Source: Alkalithermobacter thermoalcaliphilus JW-YL-7 = DSM 7308 (GTDB lineage: Bacteria; Bacillota; Clostridia; Peptostreptococcales; Peptostreptococcaceae). From it: a stretch of 64,000 nucleotides of DNA. Below are positions 7,878 to 17,630 of the stretch, piece by piece. The position numbers and the translations under genes are program-made. The notes beneath the pieces are model-generated. The model had not been told where the DNA came from, did not search any database, and saw only the letters and a list, made by a program, of their open reading frames with translations. The stretch is from the NCBI GenBank assembly GCA_001584565.1, contig LSFY01000001.1, positions 792,001 to 856,000 of the forward strand. Reading direction: 5' to 3'. The first letter of the stretch is position 1, and the number at the start of each line of letters is the position of its first letter.

Positions 7878-8465
7878 TTGATTTTGATGATAGACAACTA
7901 TGATTCTTTTACATATAATTTAGTTCAATTTCTAGGTGAATTAGGGGAAAAGATAGTAGTAAAAAGAAATAATGAAATAACAATAGAGCAGATACAAGAT
8001 CTTGATCCTAATATAATAGTAATATCTCCAGGCCCTTGTTCTCCAACTGAAGCTGGAATATCAATAGATGTTGTAAACCATTTTAAAGGCAAAAAGGCTA
8101 TATTAGGAATATGTTTAGGACATCAAACTATTGGACATGTATTTGGTGCAAAAATAATTAAGGCTATAAGACCTGTTCATGGCAAGGTTCATGAAATAAA
8201 GCATACAAATAAAGGTGTATTTTATGGACTTAACAATCCTTTAAAGGTTACAAGATATCACTCTCTAGTTATAGATAAAAATACTTTGCCTGATGAGCTT
8301 GAAATAACAGCAGTTACAGATGAAGGTGAAATAATGGGAATAAAACATAAAAAATATCTTATAGAAGGAGTTCAATTTCATCCAGAGGCTATATTAACAG
8401 AGCAAGGTCATAAGTTATTGAGAAACTTTATAAATCAAGCTAGGGGGCAGATAAATGATAAGTAA
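7878..8465 (+). CDS. pabA: Aminodeoxychorismate/anthranilate synthase glutamine amidotransferase subunit
   Basis: This 195-residue class I glutamine amidotransferase supplies ammonia to PabB for 4-amino-4-deoxychorismate. The catalytic Cys79 is in GICLGHQ, and the His-Glu pair is in VQFHPEA. The N-terminus MILMIDNYDSFTYN is typical of PabA/TrpG. Translation begins at TTG 7878, with AAGGGGG seven bases upstream. The gene is first in a tight operon and overlaps pabB by 11 bases. TrpG and PabA cannot be separated by sequence alone, but every neighbour belongs to folate synthesis and no trp gene is present. Confidence 0.95.
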   Translation: MILMIDNYDSFTYNLVQFLGELGEKIVVKRNNEITIEQIQDLDPNIIVISPGPCSPTEAGISIDVVNHFKGKKAILGICLGHQTIGHVFGAKIIKAIRPVHGKVHEIKHTNKGVFYGLNNPLKVTRYHSLVIDKNTLPDELEITAVTDEGEIMGIKHKKYLIEGVQFHPEAILTEQGHKLLRNFINQARGQINDK

Positions 8466-9801
8466 GATTCAAACAAAACTTAATTCTTTTGAATTATTTA
8501 CAATATTCAAAGATGATAATCATAGTTTTATATTAGATAGTGCAATAGATAAAGAAAAATTAGGAAGGTACTCAATAATAAGTGCAAATCCATTTGATAT
8601 AATAAAGATTAAAAATTCTAATCAAGATCCATTAAAAGAGCTGAGAAAAAAGTTATCAAAATATAAAATAGATAATAAAACACATATTCCGTTTATAGGA
8701 GGAGCAGTCGGATATTTATCTTATGATCTTTGTCACTATATAGAAAATCTACCAAAGACAGCACTAGATGATGTATGTATACCTGATATTTATATGGGAT
8801 TGTACAATTGGGCTATAGTTGTAGATCATTTGAAAGAAGAAGTATATATAGCAACTCCGGATATAGATAAAGACTTAGAAAAGAAAATAATAGATGAAGT
8901 TACTAAGAGAGTATTAGATGCTGAAAATAATATAGATAAAATATGCTATGAAGAAAGCTTGCATGATAAAATAAAATTAAAATCAAATTTCAAAAAAGAA
9001 GACTACATAAAGGCAATTAATAAAATAAAAAATTACATAGAAACTGGAGATGTATACCAGGTAAATTTAACACAAAGATTTGAGGGGGAAATAAACGTTT
9101 CAGACTATGAAATTTACAGAGATTTAAGAAGAATATCTCCTGCACCATTTGGAGCTTTATTAAGATTTGATGATGCTAAAATTCTTTCGAATTCTCCTGA
9201 AAGATTTATAAAGTGCGTTGATAAAATTATTCAAACAAGACCTATAAAAGGGACAAGACCTAGAGGAAGAACAAAAAAAGAAGATCAAATGTATAAAAAT
9301 GAGCTTATAAATAGCGAAAAAGACAAAGCAGAGCTGCTTATGATAGTAGACCTTGAAAGAAATGATTTAGGCAAGGTATGTCAAATAGGTAGCGTAAAGG
9401 TACCAGAATTATTTAAATTAGAAGAGTATTCAAATGTACATCATTTAGTTTCAACTGTAATAGGTAAATTAAAAGATGAGTGTGATGCAGTTGATATTAT
9501 AAAAGCAACTTTTCCAGGTGGATCTATAACAGGTGCACCTAAAATAAGAGCAATGGAAATTATAGATGAACTTGAACCAAATAAAAGGAATGTATATACA
9601 GGTTCAATTGGATATATAGGGTTTGATGGCAATTTAGATTTTAATATAGCAATAAGAACTATAGTTAAAAAAGGAGAAAAAATATATTTTCAAGTAGGAG
9701 GAGGAATAACTTGGGATTCAAATCCTAACGAAGAATATGAAGAAACTCTTCACAAAGCAAAATCTATTATAAAAGCTTTAAAAGGTGTTTATGAAGAATA
9801 A
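8455..9801 (+). CDS. pabB: Aminodeoxychorismate synthase component I
   Basis: The 448-residue chorismate-binding subunit aminates chorismate at C4 using ammonia from PabA. The C-terminal chorismate-binding domain shows YQVNLTQRFEG, the PIKGTRPRG motif (PabB has this Lys where TrpE has Ala), DLERNDLGKVC, PGGSITGAPKIRAMEII and VGGGITWDS. The length is typical. It overlaps pabA by 11 bases and the pabC start lies 11 bases before its stop, indicating translational coupling. The PIKGT Lys supports PabB rather than TrpE. Confidence 0.96.
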   Translation: MISKIQTKLNSFELFTIFKDDNHSFILDSAIDKEKLGRYSIISANPFDIIKIKNSNQDPLKELRKKLSKYKIDNKTHIPFIGGAVGYLSYDLCHYIENLPKTALDDVCIPDIYMGLYNWAIVVDHLKEEVYIATPDIDKDLEKKIIDEVTKRVLDAENNIDKICYEESLHDKIKLKSNFKKEDYIKAINKIKNYIETGDVYQVNLTQRFEGEINVSDYEIYRDLRRISPAPFGALLRFDDAKILSNSPERFIKCVDKIIQTRPIKGTRPRGRTKKEDQMYKNELINSEKDKAELLMIVDLERNDLGKVCQIGSVKVPELFKLEEYSNVHHLVSTVIGKLKDECDAVDIIKATFPGGSITGAPKIRAMEIIDELEPNKRNVYTGSIGYIGFDGNLDFNIAIRTIVKKGEKIYFQVGGGITWDSNPNEEYEETLHKAKSIIKALKGVYEE

Positions 9802-10549
9802 GATCTCATTAGAAAGCAATTTGACAAAATTTGGAATAGGATTATTTGAAACGATCAAGGTATACAAAGGAATCCCAATGTTATTAGATAATCATCTAGA
9901 GCGAATATATAATTCCATTAATGAATTAAATATATCGTTTGATATTTGTAAAAATGAAATGAAAAATATAATTATAAAACATTCAAAAAATATAAATAAC
10001 AAGGCCTTAAGACTAACTATATTTGATGATGGATATAACATTTCTTTAAGAGATATACCATATACTCAAAGTGACTATCTAAGGGGATACAAGCTAAAGA
10101 TAGCCCCTATAATTAGAGGGAGTAGCATACTTTATACGCACAAAACAGTTAATTATCTAGAGAATATTTATTCTAAAAAAGAGGCTTTAAAACATGGTTT
10201 TGATGAATCTTTATTTATCAATATGAAAAACATTATTTTAGAAGGTTCAATGACTAACATATTTTTTATAAAAGATAACATCGTATATACACCATGTGAA
10301 AGTCTAAGTATACTTCCAGGAATTATAAGGCAAGAAATCATAGATATATGCACAAAAGAAAAAATAAAGATCAAGAAAACAAAGATACAGTTAAGCAGCG
10401 TAAAAGATTTTGAATTTTGCTTTATTACAAATAGTTTGATAGAGCTTATAAAAGTGTCAAATATAGAAGATACATACTTTAAAAAAGAAAACAAGCTATT
10501 TAAGTTTATTGAATCTAAACTTAAGGAGAAATGGTATGGATGTATTTAA
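9791..10549 (+). CDS. pabC: Aminodeoxychorismate lyase (PLP, fold IV)
   Basis: This enzyme releases pyruvate from aminodeoxychorismate to give p-aminobenzoate. I chose ATG 9791 (252 aa) over GTG 9785 because AAAAGG lies just before it. Fold-type IV signatures are present: FGIGLFETIKVYKG, then HKTVNYLENIY with the likely PLP lysine at about residue 118, then EGSMTNIFFIKDN, and LPGIIRQEII. The gene overlaps pabB and the next gene. A D-amino acid or branched-chain aminotransferase of the same fold is the alternative, but the operon makes PabC the natural call. Confidence 0.9.
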   Translation: MKNKISLESNLTKFGIGLFETIKVYKGIPMLLDNHLERIYNSINELNISFDICKNEMKNIIIKHSKNINNKALRLTIFDDGYNISLRDIPYTQSDYLRGYKLKIAPIIRGSSILYTHKTVNYLENIYSKKEALKHGFDESLFINMKNIILEGSMTNIFFIKDNIVYTPCESLSILPGIIRQEIIDICTKEKIKIKKTKIQLSSVKDFEFCFITNSLIELIKVSNIEDTYFKKENKLFKFIESKLKEKWYGCI

Positions 10550-11234
10550 AGAGGAATTAAAAAAACTACAAGATGATGATAATAATTTATCGATACTTTT
10601 AGTTGGCTCAGCACAAACATTAGATTTAATGGATAGAAAAGATATCGATTTATTTGTAATAACTAAAAGTGGAAAGTATCAAATTAGAGAGATAAAAAAA
10701 ATATCAAATATAGAATTTGATATAAATTATTTTCCTTTGAGTATAGTAGATAAATTGATAGATGACAAAGAGCAATTTTTTATAGAAGCTATGTCTAATT
10801 CAACTATTATATATGATAAACAAGGGTTTGCTTTTGAATATGTAAATTTATGCGTAAAAGAATATAATAAAGGACCAGAAAAATTAAGCCATGATGAAAT
10901 TTTGAATATATACTTTTCATTAGTTGATGATATAAAAAGGATAAAATATAGACAGGATATAGATAAAGGTGAAATTAGTTATCTTTATAGTGTTTATCTT
11001 AAAAGAGCATTAGATGTGTATTTTAGACTAAATAATAAATGGATACCAAAAGACAAAAAGATGTTTAAAGTTTTAAAAAAAGAAGATATATATTTATATG
11101 AAATGATCAAAAAACTATATAAAACCTACGATTGTTGTATATTAGAAGATATAATAAGGTATATATTTAAAGGAAATTTAGAAAAAACATATATAAAGAT
11201 GATATACAAAAGAGGAGATGACCTAAATGGATAA
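10536..11234 (+). CDS. Nucleotidyltransferase-like protein in the folate operon
   Basis: The start at 10536 (232 aa) is set by AAGGAG seven bases upstream. The N-terminal half carries the polymerase-beta/MNT signature: LLVGSAQT (Gly24-Ser25), an Asp36-x-Asp38 pair in RKDIDLFVI and a third Asp62 in EFDINYF. All three metal-binding carboxylates are therefore present and the domain is probably active. The C-terminal half is helical ([31 protein letters not shown]), as in HEPN/DUF4037-like partners. It overlaps pabC by 14 bases and folE by 8. Its substrate is unknown. Confidence 0.75.
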   Translation: MDVFKEELKKLQDDDNNLSILLVGSAQTLDLMDRKDIDLFVITKSGKYQIREIKKISNIEFDINYFPLSIVDKLIDDKEQFFIEAMSNSTIIYDKQGFAFEYVNLCVKEYNKGPEKLSHDEILNIYFSLVDDIKRIKYRQDIDKGEISYLYSVYLKRALDVYFRLNNKWIPKDKKMFKVLKKEDIYLYEMIKKLYKTYDCCILEDIIRYIFKGNLEKTYIKMIYKRGDDLNG

Positions 11235-11790
11235 GGATAGAATAAAAAAAGCTGTAAAAGAATTATTAGAGGCTATAGGGGAAGACCCTCAAAGAGAAGG
11301 ATTAAAAGGAACTCCAGATAGAATTGCAAGAATGTTTGAAGAAATCTATTCTGGGATAAATGAAGATCCGAAAAAACATCTTGAAATATACTTTCAAGAT
11401 GAAAAGCATGAGGAATTAGTATTAGTTAAAGATATACCTTTTTACTCTACTTGTGAACATCACTTAGTTCCTTTTTTTGGGAAGGCACATGTAGCTTATA
11501 TACCAAAAGGAGGAAAGCTAACAGGTTTATCAAAGCTAGCAAGAGTAGTAGAAACTGTTGCCAGAAGACCTCAACTGCAGGAAAGGATAACAACAACTGT
11601 TGCAGATGTAATAAATGAAGTTTTAAATCCACATGGAGTAGTAGTTGTTGTAGAAGCAGAGCATATGTGTATGACTATGAGAGGGATAAAAAAACCAGGA
11701 TCAAAAACAGTAACATCAGCTGTTCGAGGAATATTCCAAAAGGATGCTGCAGCTAGAGCAGAAGTTATGAGTTTGATAAATCATAAGTAG
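11227..11790 (+). CDS. folE: GTP cyclohydrolase I
   Basis: The 187-residue enzyme converts GTP to 7,8-dihydroneopterin triphosphate, the first pterin step. The zinc site is visible: Cys76 and His79 in [10 protein letters not shown], and a second Cys in [10 protein letters not shown] near residue 147. [22 protein letters not shown] and the C-terminal [15 protein letters not shown] are family signatures. The length is that of the bacterial type IA enzyme. It overlaps the nucleotidyltransferase gene by 8 bases and lies 10 bases before folP. Confidence 0.97.
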   Translation: MDKDRIKKAVKELLEAIGEDPQREGLKGTPDRIARMFEEIYSGINEDPKKHLEIYFQDEKHEELVLVKDIPFYSTCEHHLVPFFGKAHVAYIPKGGKLTGLSKLARVVETVARRPQLQERITTTVADVINEVLNPHGVVVVVEAEHMCMTMRGIKKPGSKTVTSAVRGIFQKDAAARAEVMSLINHK

Positions 11791-11800
11791 AGGTGGTATC

Positions 11801-12592
11801 ATGTTTAAATTTGGAAAAAAAACCTATATAATGGGGATATTGAATGTAACTCCAGATAGCTTTTCAGATGGAGGAGAATTTATAGACAAAGATAAAGCAT
11901 TAAATCATGCTAAAAGTATGATAAAAGAAGGAGCAGATATAATAGATATAGGCGCAGAGTCTACAAGACCTGGCTCTTTAGAAATATCTGAAGATGAAGA
12001 ACTAAAAAGGTTAATACCTGTATTAGATAATATATGTAATAATATAGACTCCTTTATATCTATAGATACATATAAATCAGGTGTTGCAAAGAAAGTTTTA
12101 GAATATAAAGTAGATATGATAAACGATGTTTGGGGACTGCAAAGAGACAAAGAAATGGCTAATGTAATTGCTCACTATGGCGCTTATGTATGTATAATGC
12201 ATAATCAATCCCACACTAATTACCCTAAGGATATAATACAGAGCATAAAAGAATTTTTTCAAAATAGTATAAAGATAGCTCAAAGAGCAGGTATAAAAGA
12301 TGAAAAAATAATATTAGATCCTGGAATAGGGTTTGGTAAAACTTATGAGCAAAATATAGAAGTTATGAGAAGAATTTCAGAACTTAAACAGATTGGTTAT
12401 CCTATTTTGTTAGGAACATCTAGAAAGTCTATGATAGGAAAAATATTAGATCTTCCACCAAAAGAAAGAGTAGAAGGGACAATTGCAACAACTGTAATGG
12501 GAATAATGCAAGGAGTAGATATAGTAAGAGTTCATGATATAAAAGAGAATTTAAGGGCGATAAAAGTTGTTGACGAAATATATAGAAAGTAG
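11801..12592 (+). CDS. folP: Dihydropteroate synthase
   Basis: The 263-residue TIM-barrel enzyme joins dihydropterin pyrophosphate and p-aminobenzoate and is the sulfonamide target family. Motifs: GILNVTPDSFSDGGEF (loop 1), IGAESTRPGS (loop 2), a middle IDTYKSGVAKKVLE segment, DPGIGFGKT, and LLGTSRKSMIG followed by RVHDIKE. The length is typical. It sits between folE and folB with short gaps, and an AGAGGTGG site precedes the ATG. Confidence 0.97.
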   Translation: MFKFGKKTYIMGILNVTPDSFSDGGEFIDKDKALNHAKSMIKEGADIIDIGAESTRPGSLEISEDEELKRLIPVLDNICNNIDSFISIDTYKSGVAKKVLEYKVDMINDVWGLQRDKEMANVIAHYGAYVCIMHNQSHTNYPKDIIQSIKEFFQNSIKIAQRAGIKDEKIILDPGIGFGKTYEQNIEVMRRISELKQIGYPILLGTSRKSMIGKILDLPPKERVEGTIATTVMGIMQGVDIVRVHDIKENLRAIKVVDEIYRK

Positions 12593-12600
12593 GTTAGACT

Positions 12601-12966
12601 ATGGATAAGATTATACTTAGTAACTTAGCTTTTTATGGATATCATGGAGTACTAGAAGAAGAGAATAAGTTAGGACAGAAATTTTTTATAGATATAGAGC
12701 TTTACTGTGATTTAAAAAAAGCAGGAGAAAGTGATGATTTAAATTTTTCTGTAAACTACGCTAGAGTTTATGACATAGCAAAAGATATCTGTGAAAATAA
12801 TAGATATAAACTTATAGAAAGCTTAGCAGAAAATATATCAAAAAAAATATTTCAAGAGTTTAATATTATAGATGAAGTGTTGATTAGAATAAAAAAACCT
12901 GAAGCACCTGTTAAAGGTATATTTGACTATTTTGGAGTAGAAATAAGGAGAAAAAAAGATGCATAA
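12601..12966 (+). CDS. folB: Dihydroneopterin aldolase
   Basis: The 121-residue enzyme cleaves 7,8-dihydroneopterin to 6-hydroxymethyl-dihydropterin and glycolaldehyde. It begins with the signature LAFYGYHGVLEEE, has a central NFSVNYARVYDIA and LIESLAENI, and ends with the catalytic-lysine region RIKKPEAPVKGIFDYFGVEI. The length is normal. It overlaps folK by 8 bases, so the two consecutive pterin enzymes are probably translationally coupled. Confidence 0.96.
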   Translation: MDKIILSNLAFYGYHGVLEEENKLGQKFFIDIELYCDLKKAGESDDLNFSVNYARVYDIAKDICENNRYKLIESLAENISKKIFQEFNIIDEVLIRIKKPEAPVKGIFDYFGVEIRRKKDA

Positions 12967-13447
12967 TGTTTATTTAAGTATAGGAACAAATGTTGGAGAT
13001 AGAGAAAAAAATATAAATGATGCTATAAACTATATAAGCCAAATAGAAAAAACACAAATACTAAAAATATCTAAGGTATATGAAACAGAACCGTGGGGGT
13101 ATACTAATCAAGAAAAGTTTTTAAATATATGTGTAAAGATAAATACTCACCTTAATCCATATGAGCTTTTAGATAGCTGTCAAATGATAGAGCAATATTT
13201 AAAAAGAGAAAGAATCATAAGATGGGGTCCAAGAACTATAGATATTGACATTTTAATTTATGATGATATAATCTGTGAAGATGAAAGATTAACAATTCCT
13301 CATCCTAGAATGAAAGAGAGAGCATTTGTTTTGATTCCTTTATTAGATATAGAGCCAAATCTATATGTAGATGGAAAAAGTATAAAGGATATACTGAGTA
13401 CACTCAATGAGCAGGGAATAAAGGAGTATACTAAAAATGAAAAATAA
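12959..13447 (+). CDS. folK: 6-hydroxymethyl-7,8-dihydropterin pyrophosphokinase
   Basis: The 162-residue HPPK transfers pyrophosphate from ATP to hydroxymethyl-dihydropterin. Diagnostic motifs are [23 protein letters not shown], and [14 protein letters not shown] with the metal-binding Asp pair, followed by [16 protein letters not shown]. Length and order match the family. It overlaps folB by 8 and aroF by 11 bases. Confidence 0.97.
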   Translation: MHNVYLSIGTNVGDREKNINDAINYISQIEKTQILKISKVYETEPWGYTNQEKFLNICVKINTHLNPYELLDSCQMIEQYLKRERIIRWGPRTIDIDILIYDDIICEDERLTIPHPRMKERAFVLIPLLDIEPNLYVDGKSIKDILSTLNEQGIKEYTKNEK

Positions 13448-14210
13448 TTTTTCTTTTGAAAAAATATCTATAGTAGATATAAAAGTGCCTGATGATAAGC
13501 TTTTTATAGCAGGACCATGTGCAATAGAAAGTTATGATCAGCTTTTAGAGACTGCAAAGTTTGTCAAAAAAAATGGAGCTAATGTATTAAGAGCAGGAGC
13601 GTATAAACCAAGAACATCTCCTCATTCTTTCCAAGGTCTGAAAGAAGAAGGATTAAGAATATTAAAACAGGTTAAAAAAGAAGTTGGTATTTGTGTTGTT
13701 ACAGAGCTAATGGATATAAGAGATTTAGAAAAAATTTATGATGTATCTGATATAATTCAGATTGGATCTAGAAATATGCAAAATTTCTCTTTGCTTTTAG
13801 AAGTTGGAAAACAGGACAAACCTATCCTCTTAAAAAGAGGAATAGCGGCAACTGTAACAGAATGGATAAATGCAGCAGAGTATATCGTAATGGGTGGAAA
13901 TAATAAGATTATAATGTGTGAAAGAGGAATAAGAACTTATAACGATTATACTAGAAACACGTTAGACATATCAGCAGTACCTATAATAAAAAGAGAAACA
14001 GGTCTTCCTGTAATAGTTGATCCAAGTCATGCAACGGGAATTAGAGATCTTGTAAAGCCTATGGCGCTTGCAGCAATTGCAGCAGGAGCTGATGGAATAA
14101 TGGTGGAAGTTCATCCTAGTCCAGAAAATGCACTATCAGATGGAAAACAATCACTGTATTTTCACCAGTTTGAAGATTTAATGACAAGTATAAAAAGAAT
14201 GAGGCTATAG
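13437..14210 (+). CDS. aroF: 3-deoxy-7-phosphoheptulonate (DAHP) synthase
   Basis: The 257-residue enzyme condenses phosphoenolpyruvate and erythrose 4-phosphate at the start of the shikimate pathway. Motifs of the short, Thermotoga/Bacillus-type DAHP synthase (also shared with KDO-8-P synthase) are visible: [41 protein letters not shown] and [12 protein letters not shown]. No ACT or chorismate-mutase regulatory domain is fused, so allosteric control should be weak or come from elsewhere. It ends the folate operon and feeds the pathway that makes chorismate for PabAB. The PRTSP motif favours DAHP over KDO-8-P synthase. Confidence 0.93.
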   Translation: MKNNFSFEKISIVDIKVPDDKLFIAGPCAIESYDQLLETAKFVKKNGANVLRAGAYKPRTSPHSFQGLKEEGLRILKQVKKEVGICVVTELMDIRDLEKIYDVSDIIQIGSRNMQNFSLLLEVGKQDKPILLKRGIAATVTEWINAAEYIVMGGNNKIIMCERGIRTYNDYTRNTLDISAVPIIKRETGLPVIVDPSHATGIRDLVKPMALAAIAAGADGIMVEVHPSPENALSDGKQSLYFHQFEDLMTSIKRMRL

Positions 14211-14226
14211 GCCTCTTTTAATTTTG
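14201..14226 (+). terminator. Weak terminator after aroF
   Basis: A 5-bp GAGGC/GCCTC stem (14201-14205 with 14211-14215) contains the aroF stop in its loop and is followed by a T-rich stretch. The stem is short. Confidence 0.5.
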
Positions 14227-14399
14227 AATATAAATTATAAAAAAAAAGAAGGATTTTAGAAAAAAAAGTCGAATTATTGAAGACTGTTCTGTTTTTGTTT
14301 ATTTATTACTAATTCAAATTTGAAATTTTCTGATGAAGGGAAAATATTTTTTATGAAGAATTAATAAAGATGTACACCTAATTTATAGAGGGTGAAATT

Positions 14400-16193
14400 A
14401 TGAATGATATTCAAGATGTAATACAACAAATAAAAGAAAGTGTTGATATAGTGGATATAATATCTAGTTATATCAGCATAAGCCCATCAGGGTCAAATTA
14501 TAAAGCATTATGTCCATTTCATTCCGAAAAAACGCCATCATTTATAATAAGTTCTCAAAAACAGATGTATAAGTGTTTTGGGTGTGGAGAAGGTGGCGAT
14601 GTAATTAAATTTGTAATGAAAATGGAAAATCTAGACTTTGTTGAAGCTTTAAAATTTTTAGGACAAAAAGTAGGAATACAAATAAACAGTAATAACATAA
14701 GTAAAATAGACAGAGAAAAACTAAATAAAGAGCAAAAACTTTTACAAATTCATGCACATGCAGCTAGATATTTTTTTGCAAATCTAATGAAAAAAGATAA
14801 TTCTGGGTATAAATATCTTATATCTAGAGGATTAGATGAAAAAACTATCAAGTACTTTGGTCTAGGTTATGCTAGTTATAGCTGGGATAATTTAATAAAG
14901 TATTTATTAAATAAGGGTTACAAGATAGAAGAAATAGTGGATTGTGGCTTAGCAATACCTAAGAAAAATGGAAAAGGTTATATAGATAGATTTATAAATA
15001 GAGTAATATTTCCAATATTTAATACAACAGGAAATGTTATTGGATTTGGAGGAAGAGTTCTTGATAATTCGTTACCAAAGTATTTGAATTCTCCTGATAC
15101 CCAAATATTTAATAAAAGATTTAATTTATATGGATTAAATTTTGCAAGGAAAAACATTTCAGACAAAACCTTAATAATAGTAGAAGGATATATGGATGTT
15201 ATAACTTTGTTCCAATTCGGAATAAAAAACGTTGTTGCTTCTTTAGGAACATCTCTTACAAAAGAACAAGGTAAACTTATAAAAAAATATGCAAACAAGG
15301 TTATAATAGCATACGATTGTGATGAGGCAGGAGTTGCAGCAACTATTAGAGGAATGGACATATTAAAAGAAGCAGGCCTTGACGTTAAAGTTTTAAAACT
15401 TGATAAAGCAAAAGATCCTGATGAGTATATACGAACCTATGGAATTGAAGAATTTAAAAACTCTATTCAAAACTGCATTTCTTTATATGAATTTAAAATA
15501 AATATTTTAAGGAAAAAATATAACTTAGATATTGATGATGAAAGAATAAAGTTTACAAAAGAAGCAGCTTTATTGATAAAAGAAATTAAAAGTCCAATAG
15601 AAGCAGAGTATTATATAAATTTGATTTCAAAAATAGCTAATATTACTCCTGAGGCTATTAAAAAAGAGATATATGGTAGGTATTATAAAAACAAATTTGT
15701 TAAAGAAAAACCTAAAACAATAGAAAAGTTAAAAGTAGAAACAAACACCATAGAAAATGCAGAATTTCAAATTATGAAAATTTTAATAACTAGGAAAGAT
15801 CTAAGGAGTGTAATTCTTTTAAAACTTGATATAGATGATTTTTTAATAGATAAAAATAAAGAAATAGTTAAATTTATTATTAAAAATAGCGATTTGGACA
15901 TAATAAGTATTGACAAAATTAAACATTTAGACATAGACGAAAAATTTTTAAATAAAATACTTGATACAGACATATCACATATTGATCTTAAATGTGATTT
16001 AAATAACTTACTTACTATTTTCAAAAGAGGAAGTCTTAAACAAAGGGTAGATATTCTTTGTAAAAGGCAAGCTGATCTTGAATATGAAAAAAAGAACAAT
16101 AAAAATATAGATATGAGTGAGGTTGATATGCAATTGCTTCAAATAGGATTAGATATAATGAAGATAAAAAAACAAATAGACAATCTTATATAG
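14400..16193 (+). CDS. dnaG: DNA primase
   Basis: The 597-residue primase makes RNA primers at the replication fork. The N-terminal CHC2 zinc ribbon uses CPFHSEKTPSF (Cys38, His41) and KCFGCGEGGDV. The Toprim core follows with IIVEGYMDVI and AYDCDEAG, then KDPDEYIR. The C-terminal third is the DnaB helicase-interacting region and is diverged, as usual. GAGGGTGAAATT precedes the ATG. It is 15 bases before rpoD, giving the classical dnaG-rpoD macromolecular-synthesis pair, here without rpsU. Confidence 0.97.
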   Translation: MNDIQDVIQQIKESVDIVDIISSYISISPSGSNYKALCPFHSEKTPSFIISSQKQMYKCFGCGEGGDVIKFVMKMENLDFVEALKFLGQKVGIQINSNNISKIDREKLNKEQKLLQIHAHAARYFFANLMKKDNSGYKYLISRGLDEKTIKYFGLGYASYSWDNLIKYLLNKGYKIEEIVDCGLAIPKKNGKGYIDRFINRVIFPIFNTTGNVIGFGGRVLDNSLPKYLNSPDTQIFNKRFNLYGLNFARKNISDKTLIIVEGYMDVITLFQFGIKNVVASLGTSLTKEQGKLIKKYANKVIIAYDCDEAGVAATIRGMDILKEAGLDVKVLKLDKAKDPDEYIRTYGIEEFKNSIQNCISLYEFKINILRKKYNLDIDDERIKFTKEAALLIKEIKSPIEAEYYINLISKIANITPEAIKKEIYGRYYKNKFVKEKPKTIEKLKVETNTIENAEFQIMKILITRKDLRSVILLKLDIDDFLIDKNKEIVKFIIKNSDLDIISIDKIKHLDIDEKFLNKILDTDISHIDLKCDLNNLLTIFKRGSLKQRVDILCKRQADLEYEKKNNKNIDMSEVDMQLLQIGLDIMKIKKQIDNLI

Positions 16194-16208
16194 GAAAGGA
16201 GGGATATT

Positions 16209-17345
16209 ATGGATATAAAAATTAGCAACGAACAAAAAAAGGCTGTGAAAGATTTAATAGAAGAAGGTAGGAAGAAAGGTAAGCTTACTTATGATAGAAT
16301 AATGGAAGTATTCGGAGAAATTGATTTAGATAAAGAGCAAATAGAGAATATATATGAAACATTAGGCCAAATGGGAATTGATGTTGTAGAACAAACAGAT
16401 ATAAAAGAAGATATAGATTTCATAAAAGATGATTTGGAAATGATTTCACATCACGATTTAGATGATGATGAATTAGTAGACTTAGAAAATATAGATTTAT
16501 CGCTTCCTAAGGGGATAAGTATAGATGATCCTGTAAGAATGTATTTAAAAGAAATAGGAAAAATACCTTTATTAACAGCACAAGAAGAGATAGAACTTGC
16601 AAAGAGAATGGAAAAAGGAGATGAAACAGCAAAGAAAAGGTTAGTTGAAGCTAACTTAAGATTGGTAGTAAGTATAGCTAAAAGGTATGTAGGAAGAGGA
16701 ATGTTATTTTTAGATTTAATTCAAGAAGGAAATTTAGGACTTATAAAGGCTGTAGAAAAGTTTGATTATAGCAAAGGGTATAAGTTTAGTACTTATGCTA
16801 CCTGGTGGATAAGGCAAGCTATTACAAGAGCTATAGCAGATCAAGCTAGAACTATTAGAATACCAGTTCATATGGTAGAAACTATAAATAAATTGATAAG
16901 AGTTTCAAGGCAGTTATTACAAGAATTAGGTAGAGAACCAAGGCCAGATGAAATAGCTGAACAAATGGATCTACCTGAAGATAAAATAAGAGAAATATTA
17001 AAAATAGCACAAGAACCTGTATCTTTAGAAACTCCTATAGGTGAGGAAGAAGATAGTCACTTAGGAGATTTTATACCTGATGAAGATGCACCAGCTCCAG
17101 CAGAGGCTGCAGCTTACTCTCTTTTAAAAGAGCAGATAGAAGAAGTTTTAAAAGATTTAAATGAAAGAGAAAGGAAAGTTTTAAAGCTAAGGTTCGGATT
17201 AGAAGATGGAAGAGCTAGAACTCTTGAAGAAGTTGGAAAAGAATTTGAAGTAACCCGTGAAAGAATAAGACAAATAGAAGCTAAGGCCTTAAGAAAACTA
17301 AGACACCCAAGCAGATCTAAAAAGTTAAAAGACTATCTAGATTAA
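16209..17345 (+). CDS. rpoD: RNA polymerase primary sigma factor (sigma-A)
   Basis: The 378-residue protein directs core RNA polymerase to housekeeping promoters. Region 1.1 is acidic (residues 60-100). Region 1.2 begins at [14 protein letters not shown] (107-120). Region 2 contains [17 protein letters not shown] and the -10-recognising [17 protein letters not shown] (196-212). Region 4.2, [20 protein letters not shown] (348-367), binds the -35 box. The length is close to Bacillus SigA. AAGGAGGG sits before the ATG. The many TTGACA/TATAAT-like promoters seen here would be its targets. Confidence 0.98.
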   Translation: MDIKISNEQKKAVKDLIEEGRKKGKLTYDRIMEVFGEIDLDKEQIENIYETLGQMGIDVVEQTDIKEDIDFIKDDLEMISHHDLDDDELVDLENIDLSLPKGISIDDPVRMYLKEIGKIPLLTAQEEIELAKRMEKGDETAKKRLVEANLRLVVSIAKRYVGRGMLFLDLIQEGNLGLIKAVEKFDYSKGYKFSTYATWWIRQAITRAIADQARTIRIPVHMVETINKLIRVSRQLLQELGREPRPDEIAEQMDLPEDKIREILKIAQEPVSLETPIGEEEDSHLGDFIPDEDAPAPAEAAAYSLLKEQIEEVLKDLNERERKVLKLRFGLEDGRARTLEEVGKEFEVTRERIRQIEAKALRKLRHPSRSKKLKDYLD

Positions 17346-17371
17346 AAATTCGCCATGTCGGCGAATTTTTT
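17344..17371. terminator. Terminator between rpoD and the convergent small gene
   Basis: An 11-bp perfect stem (17344-17354 with 17360-17370), a 5-base loop and a T-run overlap the rpoD stop codon. The A-run on the left lets it also serve the leftward gene ending at 17382. Confidence 0.88.
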
Positions 17372-17381
17372 CTTAAAGATC

Positions 17382-17564
17382 TTAATTCCAGTATTGCTTT
17401 GTACAACCGTATTCAATTTCTTTTCTAATTTCATCTTGAGGCTTTTCTTCTTCTTTTAAATCTTGTATTTGTGAGTGGATTTCTTTGGCTTCTTCTTGCC
17501 ATTCATATGTTGTTCCACCCCATTTAAATCTAACTAATTTTTGAACTGGTATGTGCTTTTTCAT
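17382..17564 (-). CDS. Small protein of unknown function (60 aa)
   Basis: A minus-strand ATG preceded by TGAGGTGA opens a 60-residue protein. It starts with basic and aromatic residues (HIPVQKLVRFKWGGTTYEWQ) and continues as a charged helix (KEIHSQIQDLKEEEKPQDEIRKEIEYG). It has one cysteine, no membrane segment and no recognisable motif. It has its own ribosome binding site and shares a terminator with rpoD, so it is likely expressed. I do not recognise the family. Confidence 0.6.
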   Translation of the reverse strand: MKKHIPVQKLVRFKWGGTTYEWQEEAKEIHSQIQDLKEEEKPQDEIRKEIEYGCTKQYWN

Positions 17565-17630
17565 AAAATCACCTCAATATTATTATTTAATAACTTTATA
17601 CTTTTAATTCTAGAAAGGACGTGTAAACAA

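Noticed and set aside
14313-14324. TTCAAATTTGAA palindrome before dnaG as an operator
   Set aside because: It is AT-rich, of low information, and overlaps a possible TTGAAA box; nothing else supports a regulatory role.
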